A stretch of DNA of 64,000 nucleotides, from positions 1,922,472 through 1,986,471 of the forward strand of contig OY282448.1 in the NCBI GenBank assembly GCA_958296175.1, written 5' to 3'. Position numbers and translations under genes: made by a program. This stretch comes from an uncultured Chloroflexota bacterium (GTDB lineage: Bacteria > Chloroflexota > UBA11872). Positions 51,633 to 59,640 of this stretch are shown piece by piece; position 1 is the first letter of the stretch, and each line of letters starts with the position of its first letter. The notes under the pieces were generated by a model. It was given only the letters and a program-made list of their open reading frames with translations, did not search any database and was not told the DNA's origin.

Positions 51633-53084
51633 TCAGGCCTCGTCCTGCACGAAGGCGTCCAGGCGGGCGCGCAGCCCGCGCCAGCGCTCGTAGTGGTCGG
51701 CGTAGGCGGCCTCGGCGGCCCGCGCCGGCGCGGCGCGCACCGCGGCGGGCGCCATGACCCGCGCCGCCGCCGTCGGCGAGCCGTGGACGGCGCCCGCCGC
51801 TGCCGCCGCCGCGCCCCAGGCTGGCGCGGCCAGACCCGGGTAGGCATAGACCTCGCAGCCGGTCGCGTTGGCCGCAATGCGCGCGGCGGCGGGCGCGCGC
51901 GCGTAGCCGCCCGTCAGCCGCAGCCGGTCGCCCGCCGGCTGCACCGCGTCCAGCTCGGCCCGATTGCCGCGCAGGGCAAAGCCCAGGTCCTCCAGCACGG
52001 CGGTTCCCAGCACGGCCGCCGTCGGCTCGCCGGCGGCGAACGGCAGCGGCGCGAACATGCCGGCCGACGTCATCCCAGGCGAGCGCCAGTCCATCACGCG
52101 CAGGCCGCAGAGCACGAAGACCCCGGCGTCGGCCGCCGAGTGCTCGCTGGTGGCTTCCATGGTTAGTTCGCTCACCGTACCCCGCGGGTCGAGCCACGTG
52201 TACCCCGTGCCGCCGTCGCCGGCGTTCGCTTCGAGCACCGGACCAGCGTCGATGCGCCGCCCCTGCCACACGCGGGCGCCCGCGGCATGGGCCGGGTAGG
52301 GGCGCAGCAGCGTGGTGCTCCAGCCGGCCGCCGCGCAGTCCCAGCCGCCGCCGCCGCGCACGGCCAGCTCGGCCGCGTGGGTGTCGGGCCAGCCGGCATG
52401 CGCCAGACACGCGCGCCCCGCGCCAAGCGCCGCGGCCGCCGCGGCGCTCAGGCGCGACGGCGGCGGGGCGGGGTCCACCGGCGGCAGGACCGCCCGCGCC
52501 CAGTCCGGCAGCAGATCCAGCGCCCAGCCGTTGGCCGTCAGGTCCCAGGCGCCGGTCTCCACGGCGGACACCTCGGTCAGCACCGGCGGCGCGCCCAGGC
52601 GCCAGGCGATCCACCCTTCCAGCGTCAGCAGGCGGGCCGCCGCGGCGCAGATGTCCGGCCGTTCGTCAGTCAGCCAGCGAAGCTTGCCGGGCCAGTGAAT
52701 CATCGCCGGCGCGTGGCCGGTGCGGTCGAGCAGCCGGCCGCCGGCGGCTTCCTCCACGACCGCCCCCGCAAACGAGGCGCGCAGGTCGTCGTTGCCGGAG
52801 GCGAAGATGACGCGGTCGGCGGCGTCCTGCACTACCAGGCTGTGGCGGCGCGCCGCCGCGCTGATGGCCGCCAGGCTGCCCGACGCTCGCAGCGCGCCCA
52901 GCACCTCCAGACAGTCGCGCCAGACGCCGTCGACGTCCAGGCCGCGTTCGACGCGGGTCAGCGACATCGGGGCGCGCGGCCGCGGCCGCGCGGCCGCGGC
53001 CGCCAGCCGTCCGTCTGCCGTGACGGCCAGCGCGCGCACGCCCGACGACCCGATGTCCAGGCCGGCGTAGAGCGGCTCAGCCAT
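51633..53084 (-). CDS. FGGY-family carbohydrate kinase
   Basis: 483 residues. 'AEPLYAGLDIGSSGVRALAV' is the first phosphate loop and 'HSLVVQDAADRVIFASGNDD' follows. 'ACLAHAGWPDTHAAEL' and 'GDGGTGYTWLDPRG' lie mid-protein, and the C-terminal 'LRLTGGYARAPAAARIAANA' with 'GCEVYAYPGLAAPAWGAAAA' holds the nucleotide-binding FGGY motif 2. The carbohydrate cannot be read directly. Gene order kinase-aldolase, with a dehydrogenase 53 bp upstream, suggests an oxidise-phosphorylate-cleave route for a sugar or polyol. Confidence 0.9.
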   Translation of the reverse strand: MAEPLYAGLDIGSSGVRALAVTADGRLAAAAARPRPRAPMSLTRVERGLDVDGVWRDCLEVLGALRASGSLAAISAAARRHSLVVQDAADRVIFASGNDDLRASFAGAVVEEAAGGRLLDRTGHAPAMIHWPGKLRWLTDERPDICAAAARLLTLEGWIAWRLGAPPVLTEVSAVETGAWDLTANGWALDLLPDWARAVLPPVDPAPPPSRLSAAAAAALGAGRACLAHAGWPDTHAAELAVRGGGGWDCAAAGWSTTLLRPYPAHAAGARVWQGRRIDAGPVLEANAGDGGTGYTWLDPRGTVSELTMEATSEHSAADAGVFVLCGLRVMDWRSPGMTSAGMFAPLPFAAGEPTAAVLGTAVLEDLGFALRGNRAELDAVQPAGDRLRLTGGYARAPAAARIAANATGCEVYAYPGLAAPAWGAAAAAAGAVHGSPTAAARVMAPAAVRAAPARAAEAAYADHYERWRGLRARLDAFVQDEA

Positions 53085-53137
53085 GCGTGGAGAGGCCCTC
53101 TGTCCTGGTGGTGCGGCGCGCCTTCGCCGCTGATCGC

Positions 53138-54154
53138 TCAGTCATGCGCGGGGAAGACCTGCGGGTTCACGAGACGGCGGGGCCGCGCACCGGCCAGAAA
53201 CGCCAGGTAATCCTCCACCACCATGCGCGAATAGCGCGCCACGGTGGCGTCGGTCGCGCCGCCGAGGTGCGGCAGCAGCAGCGCGTTCGGCGCATCCAGC
53301 AAGGGATGGTCGGGCCGGATGGGATGCGTCTCGAAGACGTCGAAGGCCGCGCCCGCCAGACGTCCGCTGCGCAGCGCGGCGGCGGCGGCGCGCTCGTCTA
53401 CCACGCCTTCACCGGTCGTCACCACCAGACGCGCGCCGTGCGGCAGACGCGCCAGCGCCGGCGCGTCGATCATGCCCCGCGTGGCCTCCATGGCCGGGCA
53501 GTGCACGGTCAGGAGCGTGGCGGTTTCCAGCAGCGCGTTTAGCGCGGCCGGTTCGCAGCCGGCGGCCTGGATCTGGGCGGCGGTGAGCGCGGGGTCGGCG
53601 GCCAGCACGCGCGCCCCAAACGCCTGCGCCAGCCGGGCGGTGCGGCGGCCGATGCGCCCCAGCCCAATCACGCCCACGACCTGGCGACCCAGCTCGGCGC
53701 CGCGCATGTGCAGATAGGGGGTCACGGGGTCCTCCCAGCGCCGCCCGGCTACGTAAGCCGCCGCCGCGGGAATCCCGCGCAGCATGGCCAGCGCCAGGCC
53801 GATGGTCAGCTCCGCCACCGCCGCCGCGTTGCGCCCGGGCGCGTGGGTGACCACCGCGCCGGCGCGCGTGGCCGCCTCCACGTCGACGTGGCCGGCGTCG
53901 CCGCGGCACACGCCCACGAAGCGCAGGCCCGGCGCGGCCTCGAACGTCTCGGTCAAGACGAAGTCGGCCTCCACGAACACGGCGGACATCTCCTTGGCGT
54001 TCAGCTCGGCGGCAAGGCTGCGGGGATCCATGAGTTCCTGCGTGTCGGTCCAGGCGCGCACCTCGACCCGCGCGGCCTGGCGCAGCCGCGCCAACGGCGC
54101 GGCCGCCAGCTCGACGAGGCTGAGCACGCGCGGAGGCCGCCCGGACGACGTCAT
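53138..54154 (-). CDS. D-isomer-specific 2-hydroxyacid dehydrogenase, NAD-binding
   Basis: 338 residues. 'GLRFVGVCRGDAGHVDVEAA' is the substrate domain with the catalytic Arg region nearby. 'VVTHAPGRNAAAVAELTIGL' leads into the hinge, 'VVGVIGLGRIGRRTARLAQA' is the NAD G-x-G-x2-G, 'GEGVVDERAAAAALRSGRLA' and 'AAFDVFETHPI' carry the Glu, and 'LLPHLGGATDATVARYSRM' the catalytic His. It resembles phosphoglycerate or glyoxylate reductase-type enzymes. It is the first gene of the kinase-aldolase run, with a 53-bp gap before the kinase. Confidence 0.9.
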   Translation of the reverse strand: MTSSGRPPRVLSLVELAAAPLARLRQAARVEVRAWTDTQELMDPRSLAAELNAKEMSAVFVEADFVLTETFEAAPGLRFVGVCRGDAGHVDVEAATRAGAVVTHAPGRNAAAVAELTIGLALAMLRGIPAAAAYVAGRRWEDPVTPYLHMRGAELGRQVVGVIGLGRIGRRTARLAQAFGARVLAADPALTAAQIQAAGCEPAALNALLETATLLTVHCPAMEATRGMIDAPALARLPHGARLVVTTGEGVVDERAAAAALRSGRLAGAAFDVFETHPIRPDHPLLDAPNALLLPHLGGATDATVARYSRMVVEDYLAFLAGARPRRLVNPQVFPAHD

Positions 54155-54176
54155 CGACCGACCGCGCCCGCGCGGC

Positions 54177-55058
54177 CTAAGGGACGTAGCCCCAGCGGGC
54201 TTCGGCCTCGTCCGCGGCGTCGACCGCTGCCGCCAGCGCCTTCGCCGCGGCGAGCGCGGCGTCGGGCGGCGCCGCGCCCACCAGCACGTGCACCTCGGCC
54301 ACCTCCTGGCTGAGCGCGCGGATGCGCCCGACCCAGGGGGCGAGGTCGTCGTCGTCGTAGGTGTACACCGCTGGCTCCACCGGCGTGGTGCGCGTGCGCG
54401 CCCAGGCTTCGGCGTTCTGCCCGTGCAGCCGCACGATCGCCAGGTCGTCCACCGTGGCCGTGTCGAACGCGGGCAGCCAGTCGGCGCTGCCAGTCGGAAA
54501 GTCGGCGAACACCACGCCTATTTCGAGCTCGATCAGCGTTTCTAGCGCCGTGTCGCGGTGCGCGGGCAGCTCCCAGCTGGGATGCCGAAACTCGACCGCC
54601 AGCGGCAGGTCTTCGAGCCGTTCCCGCACGCGGCCCAGGTAGGCGCGGCCCGCGTCCCCGGCCTCGAACCAGGGCGGAAACTGCAAGATGACCGCGCCCA
54701 GACGGCCCGCGGCCCGCAGCGGCGCCAGCGAGGCGCGCAGGTCGTCGAACAGCACGTCGGGCGGCTCGACGGCCACGTCGGTCCACGACGTCCGCGGCCG
54801 CTCCGCCGCGCCCGGCCGGCGCTGGTAGAGCGTCAGCCCGCCAAAGGCCACCACGTCGAACTCGAACCCGTCGGGCGTTTGGTCGACCCATGCCTGCATG
54901 CGCTCGGGCTTGGGGATGCCGCTGAACACGTTTTCGGCTTCCACCACGCGCGCGTGCTGGGCGTAGACGTTCAGCATGTCGGCGGGGCGTGTGCGCGGCG
55001 GGTAAATGTCATGCAGGCGCTGCCAGCCGCGCACCCCGTAGCGCCGTTCTGCCGTCAT
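54177..55058 (-). CDS. DUF72 domain-containing protein
   Basis: 293 residues from ATG 55058, which overlaps the stop of the 2TM gene (ATGA). The TIM-barrel-like DUF72 markers are present: 'VRGWQRLHDIYPPRTRPADM', 'VVEAENVFSGIPKPERMQAW', 'LGAVILQFPPWFE', 'LPLAVEFRHPSWE', and 'LAIVRLHGQNAEAW'. Members (YecE-like) have an unknown biochemical role. The gene is normal in length and intact. Confidence 0.9.
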   Translation of the reverse strand: MTAERRYGVRGWQRLHDIYPPRTRPADMLNVYAQHARVVEAENVFSGIPKPERMQAWVDQTPDGFEFDVVAFGGLTLYQRRPGAAERPRTSWTDVAVEPPDVLFDDLRASLAPLRAAGRLGAVILQFPPWFEAGDAGRAYLGRVRERLEDLPLAVEFRHPSWELPAHRDTALETLIELEIGVVFADFPTGSADWLPAFDTATVDDLAIVRLHGQNAEAWARTRTTPVEPAVYTYDDDDLAPWVGRIRALSQEVAEVHVLVGAAPPDAALAAAKALAAAVDAADEAEARWGYVP

Positions 55059-55384
55059 TGCTGCGCGCCGGGGCCGCCGCCGGCGGAGGCGCGGCGGGAC
55101 GCCGCGCGCTGAAGCTCGCGTTCGTACTCGCGGTCGCGCCAGCGTTCCACGAACCGCAGCCCCGGCCCGAACACCGCGGCCGCGTGCACGGCCAGGATCA
55201 GCAGCCAGAACCCCGCGGGCCAATAGAACCACAGGCCCTCGGTGGTGACGAGGTCGAGCACCAGCAGCGCCAGGCTCAGCGCCAGAAAGACACCCGCGTG
55301 GGCGACGAACCCGAGGCGGGCGCGGACGCGCTCGGTTGCGCGGCGAAAGGCCGCCTCCGAATCGGCAGCCGTCAGGTCAGACAC
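55055..55384 (-). CDS. 2TM domain-containing small membrane protein
   Basis: 109 residues with two closely spaced membrane helices ('ARLGFVAHAGVFLALSLALL', then 'WPAGFWLLILAVHAAAVFGP'), flanked by charged ends ('AFRRATERVRA' and 'RFVERWRDREYERELQR'). This is the 2TM layout often fused to kinases or standing alone as here. No enzymatic part is present. Its stop overlaps the DUF72 start. Confidence 0.75.
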   Translation of the reverse strand: MSDLTAADSEAAFRRATERVRARLGFVAHAGVFLALSLALLVLDLVTTEGLWFYWPAGFWLLILAVHAAAVFGPGLRFVERWRDREYERELQRAASRRASAGGGPGAQQ

Positions 55385-55512
55385 GCGCGCACCAGCTCAT
55401 TGCAGCCGCGGTGATTCTAGACCTCGGCATTCCACGGCCGCGAGACGCGCGCAGCATCCGCGGCAAATTGCCCCTTGCCTCTTGCTACTCCCAGAGACTT
55501 GTGCACGACCTT

Positions 55513-55660
55513 TGGCATTCCGGCGCACGCCGGAATCCGGGAGCGCCGCATGCGCCTCTGCGTGGGCTGGTTCATCGATGCCGCCCAGTCTGCCCGGGAG
55601 GTCGTGCGCAGGTCTCCTTCCAGGGAGCGGCATACGAAGGGGCAGAGCGAACGAGGGCGC
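55513..55660. repeat. REP-like palindromes in the gap upstream of selA's 3' end
   Basis: GGCATTCCGGCGCACGCCGGAATCC (about 55514-55538) is a strong dyad of the same type as 44209-44234. CAGGTCTCCTTCCAGGGAGC with its GGGGCAGAGCGAACGAGGG tail (about 55608-55655) matches the 58440-58476 palindrome. Nothing else is seen in the gap 55385-55679, which separates the 2TM gene from selA. Confidence 0.65.
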
Positions 55661-55679
55661 GCGGACGGCCGGCACGGGT

Positions 55680-57062
55680 TCACAGGGCGCGCAGGGCGTC
55701 GAGCAGTGGCTGCTCGTCGCGAGGGAGCACCGTGCGCACGTCCAGGCGCACCTGGTCGGCGTGAATCCGTCCGATCACGGGGCGGGGCGCCTGGCGCAAA
55801 CGCCGCGCGACCTCGTCCGCGCTGCCGTGGCGGCGGTCGATTTCGAGCGCTGCGCTGGGCAGCGTGCGCCCTGGCAGCGACCCGCCGCCGACGGCGGCCT
55901 GCGTGTCCACGACCCGCACGCTGGCCGACGGGCAGGCGGCCGCCATCCGCGCCGCGCGCGCGCGCAGGTCGGCGGGCCGCGCGGCCAGCATCTGCCAGAC
56001 GGGAATCTGTTCCACGGCTTCGCCGCGCAGATAGTGGCCAAGCGTGGCGCGCAGGCCCGCGATGGTCATTTTGTCGGGGCGCAGCGCGCGCGTCAGCGGC
56101 CGCGCGGCGATTGCCGCGATCGCGTCCGCCGAGCCCACCAGCACGCCGGCCTGGGGACCGCCCAGCAGCTTGTCGCCGGAGAAGGTCACCACGTCGGCGC
56201 CGTTGCGCAGGGCCTCGCCAACCAACGGCTCGCGCGCCAGGCCGTAGGCCGACGTGTCCAGCAGCGTGCCCGAGCCGAGGTCGTCGATCAGCCGCAGGCC
56301 GTTCGCGTGCGCCAGGTCGGCCAGCGCGCGCGCGTCGGGCGACTCGGTGAATCCCACCAGCGCGAAATTGCTGCGGTGCACGCGCAGCACCGCGGCCGTA
56401 GCCGGGCCAATCGCCGCCGCGTAGTCGGCCAGCCGCGTGCGGTTGGTCGTGCCCACGTCGCGCAGCACGGCGCCGCTGGCGTCCAGAATCTCGGGAATGC
56501 GGAACCCGCCGCCGATTTCCACGGCCTCGCCGCGCGCCGCCAGCACCTCGCGGCCGCGCGCGAAGGTTTCCAGCGCCAGCAGCACCGCCGCCGCATTGTT
56601 GTTGACCACCAGCGCCGCCTCGGCGCCGGTTACCTGCCGGACGACCTCTGTCACGTGGTCGAAGCGCGACCCGCGGCGGCCGGTCGGGAGGTCGTATTCC
56701 AAGCTGGAATAGCCGGCCGCCGCCGCGCGCACCGCCGCCAGCGCGCGGTCGCTGAGCGGGGCGCGGCCCAGGTTGGTGTGCACGATGACCCCGGTGGCGT
56801 TGACCACCGGCACGGGCGCGTCCGCCAGCAGCGTGCGGGCGCGCAGGGCGGCGGCGGCGGCAATGCCGCGCAGCGCGGGCGCGCGTGCGCCCGCGGCCAC
56901 CGCGCCGCGCACGTGGTCGACCTCCGCGCGCGCCGCGTCCACCGCCAGGCGGCGCGACAGCTCGGGCGCCTGCGCCTCGACGGCCTGCGCGACCCGATCG
57001 ACCGACGGAATGGCGCGGAAGTCCCTCGCCGGCGCGCCCGGCTCAGGCGCCGAACTTCGCAA
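55680..57062 (-). CDS. selA: L-seryl-tRNA(Sec) selenium transferase
   Basis: 460 residues, full length. 'RAIPSVDRVAQAVEAQAPEL' is the N-terminal domain and 'PVVNATGVIVHTNLGRAPLS' the hallmark. 'YSSLEYDLPTGRRGSRFDHV' and 'AALVVNNNAAAVLLALETFA' hold the PLP site. 'GEAVEIGGGFRIPEILDASG' follows, and 'VVTFSGDKLLGGPQAGVLVG' carries the PLP Lys. It makes selenocysteinyl-tRNA from seryl-tRNA(Sec) with selenophosphate. Its start lies 20 bases inside the end of the phosphoglycerate mutase gene. selB, selC and selD are not in this window. Confidence 0.94.
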   Translation of the reverse strand: MRSSAPEPGAPARDFRAIPSVDRVAQAVEAQAPELSRRLAVDAARAEVDHVRGAVAAGARAPALRGIAAAAALRARTLLADAPVPVVNATGVIVHTNLGRAPLSDRALAAVRAAAAGYSSLEYDLPTGRRGSRFDHVTEVVRQVTGAEAALVVNNNAAAVLLALETFARGREVLAARGEAVEIGGGFRIPEILDASGAVLRDVGTTNRTRLADYAAAIGPATAAVLRVHRSNFALVGFTESPDARALADLAHANGLRLIDDLGSGTLLDTSAYGLAREPLVGEALRNGADVVTFSGDKLLGGPQAGVLVGSADAIAAIAARPLTRALRPDKMTIAGLRATLGHYLRGEAVEQIPVWQMLAARPADLRARAARMAAACPSASVRVVDTQAAVGGGSLPGRTLPSAALEIDRRHGSADEVARRLRQAPRPVIGRIHADQVRLDVRTVLPRDEQPLLDALRAL

Positions 57063-58278
57063 GCCGCCCCCCGTGCGCCAGCATCAGCGCCATGATCGAA
57101 CGGGCGGGAAACACGCCCAGCGCGCCGGCGCCGCAGGCGCGCTCGCCAAACGCCGGCGCGCCGTCCCGCAGCACCGCCGCTCCCCAGAGCAGGAACGGTA
57201 CCGGGTGCCACGAATGCTGCCGCAGCACCGCCGGGGTGGAATGATCGCCGGTTGCCGCCACGACGTCCGGGGCCAGGGCGCGGATGGCGGGAACGTGCGC
57301 GTCCATGGCCTCGATCGCGGCGGCCTTGCCCTCGAAGTCGCCGTCTTCGCCGCGCGCGTCGGGGGCTTTGTGGTGGACGAAGAAGAAGTCGTGGTCGGCC
57401 CAAAGGTCCGCCAGCGCGCGCGTCTGGTCGTCCGGCGATTCCAGACCCTCCACGACCTCCATCCCTGCCGCGCGAGCGAGGCCCTTGTACATGGGGTAGG
57501 TCGCCAGGCAGGCGGGGCGCAGGCCGTACAAGTCGTCCAGACCTTCCAGCTGGGGCGGCCCGGCATAGCCGCGCATCAGCACGAAGTTGGCCGGCGATTG
57601 GCTGCGGAGCAGACCGCGGGCCGCAGCCAGCACCGCGCGCAGCACCTCGCTGGTTCGTGCGGCCTGGGGGCGCAGCGGCTCGGGATCGATGGGCGGCGCG
57701 CCGGTTGCCTGCGGGTCGGTCTCGCGGACGGCCGCGTCGAGGCCCGGCCCGCGCACGATCATTACCGCGCGGTGCTGCGACTCCGTGGTGAACTCGATGC
57801 GCATTCCGGGAACCTGGATGCCGTTCAGCCGCTCGACCAGCGCGCGGTTCACGCTGGTGGCGATGCGGCCGGCCCGGCGGTCGGCCACGCGGCCGTGCTC
57901 GTCCAGCGTGCAGAAGTTGAGCCGCGCCGCCAGGTCGCCCGGCCCCAGGGCAAGACCCAGGCCAAGGGCCGAGAGCGCGCCGCGTCCGATGTCGGTCGCC
58001 GCCGGGTCATAGCCAAACAGCGCCAGGTGCCCGGGCCCGCTGCCCGGCGTGACGCCCGCGCCGACAGGCATGCTCAGCCCTGTCTGGCCTTCCGCCGCCA
58101 GCCGGTCGAGGTTGGGCGTGCGCGCCGTTTCGAGTTCGGTGCGCCCGCCCGCTTCGCGCGGCAATCCGCCCAGGCCGTCCAACACCAGCAGAACGAGTTT
58201 CGTGTCGGCGGGTCTGGCCAGCTTTTGCAAGAACGTCGGCGTGGACGCGAGCGTGTGGGGAGATGTCGGCGTGGACAC
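57043..58278 (-). CDS. apgM: 2,3-bisphosphoglycerate-independent phosphoglycerate mutase, archaeal type
   Basis: About 411 residues from GTG 58278; TTG 58230 gives 395 and would fit the family start better. 'KLVLLVLDGLGGLPREAGGR' supplies the first metal Asp and 'TPNLDRLAAEGQTGLSMPVG' follows. 'TPGSGPGHLALFGYDPA' carries the nucleophilic Ser, 'DFFFVHHKAPDARGEDGDFE' and 'DVVAATGDHSTPAVLRQHSW' the remaining metal ligands. It interconverts 3- and 2-phosphoglycerate. The first codons lie in a 30-bp tandem repeat, which makes the start hard to fix. Confidence 0.9.
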   Translation of the reverse strand: MSTPTSPHTLASTPTFLQKLARPADTKLVLLVLDGLGGLPREAGGRTELETARTPNLDRLAAEGQTGLSMPVGAGVTPGSGPGHLALFGYDPAATDIGRGALSALGLGLALGPGDLAARLNFCTLDEHGRVADRRAGRIATSVNRALVERLNGIQVPGMRIEFTTESQHRAVMIVRGPGLDAAVRETDPQATGAPPIDPEPLRPQAARTSEVLRAVLAAARGLLRSQSPANFVLMRGYAGPPQLEGLDDLYGLRPACLATYPMYKGLARAAGMEVVEGLESPDDQTRALADLWADHDFFFVHHKAPDARGEDGDFEGKAAAIEAMDAHVPAIRALAPDVVAATGDHSTPAVLRQHSWHPVPFLLWGAAVLRDGAPAFGERACGAGALGVFPARSIMALMLAHGGRLAKFGA

Positions 58279-58295
58279 GAGCGTGTGGCGGCAGG
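58216..58295. repeat. 30-bp tandem repeat at the apgM 5' end
   Basis: Two adjacent units share GTCGGCGTGGAC-n-CGAGCGTGTGG (58235-58264 and 58265-58294). In the apgM frame they encode 'TLASTPTFLQ' and 'TLVSTPTSPH'. They differ at a few positions, as expected for a recent duplication. Confidence 0.7.
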
Positions 58296-58370
58296 CGGCT
58301 GATCGATTATCCAGCCGGGAGCGCCGGCCCGCGAATCGGCGCAAGGACCCTTCCCTGCTTTTTCCTCTCC

Positions 58371-58480
58371 CCCACCGCTTTCCCCGCTCCCTCCAGGAGA
58401 CCTTGGCGTCGTTCGCAGTCGGCGCGGGAGGCTTCGTTTCCCGCTCCCTCCAGGGAGCGGGCAGAGCGAGGGTGGAGCGA
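58371..58480. repeat. Two REP-like palindromes (CGCTCCCTCCAGGGAGCGGGCAGAGCGAGGG type)
   Basis: The copy at about 58440-58476 is complete, with the CAGAGCGAGGG tail. The copy at about 58382-58402 (CGCTCCCTCCAGGAGACC) is a half-decayed version. They belong to the same loose family as the CCCTCTCCCT copies at 25549, 26601 and 33482. They fill the divergent gap between apgM and mnmA, which otherwise has no gene. Confidence 0.65.
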
Positions 58481-58557
58481 ATGAGTGGGTGCGGCGGCTC
58501 GGGTTTTTGGCGGCTGGTGTTAACCTCGGGTGGTCGTGGGTCGGCAAAGCTTTTTCC

Positions 58558-59640
58558 ATGTCTGCGCGAGTTCTCGTTGCTATGAGCGGCGGGGTCGATA
58601 GTTCGGTGGCGGCGGCGTTGCTGGCGCGCGACGGCTATGACGTGGTGGGCGTGACGTTCAATCAGTGGCCCGCCGACCTGACGGCGCGGGCAACCGGCAA
58701 CGGCTGCTGCACGCCCGACACCATCGACGACGCCCGGCGGGTGTGCGCCATTGTGGGCGCGCCGCACTACGTCATCGACTATCGGCGCGAGTTCGAGGCG
58801 GCCGTCATCGAGCCGTGGATTCGGGCGCACCTGGCCGCGGAAACGCCGAATCCCTGCGTCGCCTGCAACCGCACGGTGCGTTTTGGCGCGTTTCTCACGA
58901 CCGCCGACGAGGTGGGCGCGGACCTCATCGCCACCGGCCATTACGCGCGCGTGCAGGCCGACGACCAGCGCGGCGAGTTCCGGCTGCTGACGGCGCGCGA
59001 CGCGAGCAAGGACCAGTCCTACGTGCTGCACGTGTTGGGGCAGCGCCAGCTGCGGCGCACCCTGTTTCCGCTGGGCGGTCTCACCAAGCGCCGGGTGCGG
59101 GCGCTGGCGCGGGACTTCGGGCTGCCGGTGGCGGACAAGGCGGACAGCCAGGAAATCTGCTTCGTGCCCGACAACGACCATGCGGCCTACGTGCGCGCGC
59201 GCGCCAGCACGGGCGCGGGCGACGTCGTCGATACTCAGGGCCGCGTCGTTGGGCGGCACGACGGCCTGGAAGGGTTCACGCCGGGCCAGCGGCGGGGCCT
59301 CGATCTGGGCGGCGGCGCCGCGCGGCGCTACGTCGTGGCGCTGGACGCCGCCGCGAACCAGGTGACGGTCGGCGAGCGCCCCCAGGCGCTGGCGCGCCGC
59401 ATCGACGTGCGCGCCCCGCATTGGGTCAGCGGCGCTCCCCCCCGCTGGCCGCTCACGGCCGGCGTCAGAACCCGCTACCGCATGCCGCTGGAAGACGCCA
59501 CGCTCACGGCGTCGCCGGCGGGCGTCAGCGTCGAGTTCCACGCGCCGACCTGGGCGCCGGCGCCGGGGCAGTCGGCCGTGTTTTACGCGGGCAGCCAGGT
59601 GCTGGGCGGCGGCGCGATTGCCGAGGTGACCCGCCGATGA
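58558..59640 (+). CDS. mnmA: tRNA-specific 2-thiouridylase MnmA
   Basis: 360 residues from ATG 58558. 'RVLVAMSGGVDSSVAAALLA' is the PP-loop. 'AETPNPCVACNRTVRFGAFL' has the first catalytic Cys, 'DLIATGHYARVQ' follows, and 'DASKDQSYVLHVLGQRQLRR' is the tRNA-binding motif. 'ADKADSQEICFVPDNDHAAY' carries the second Cys, and a C-terminal beta-barrel ends in 'GQSAVFYAGSQVLGGGAIAE'. It thiolates U34 of tRNA-Lys, -Glu and -Gln. The stop overlaps the ATG of the zinc-ribbon gene (ATGA). Confidence 0.95.
   Translation: MSARVLVAMSGGVDSSVAAALLARDGYDVVGVTFNQWPADLTARATGNGCCTPDTIDDARRVCAIVGAPHYVIDYRREFEAAVIEPWIRAHLAAETPNPCVACNRTVRFGAFLTTADEVGADLIATGHYARVQADDQRGEFRLLTARDASKDQSYVLHVLGQRQLRRTLFPLGGLTKRRVRALARDFGLPVADKADSQEICFVPDNDHAAYVRARASTGAGDVVDTQGRVVGRHDGLEGFTPGQRRGLDLGGGAARRYVVALDAAANQVTVGERPQALARRIDVRAPHWVSGAPPRWPLTAGVRTRYRMPLEDATLTASPAGVSVEFHAPTWAPAPGQSAVFYAGSQVLGGGAIAEVTRR

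Noticed and set aside
55680..57062. A selenoprotein gene near selA
   Set aside because: I found no reading frame continuing through TGA with a Cys-family partner in the neighbouring genes.
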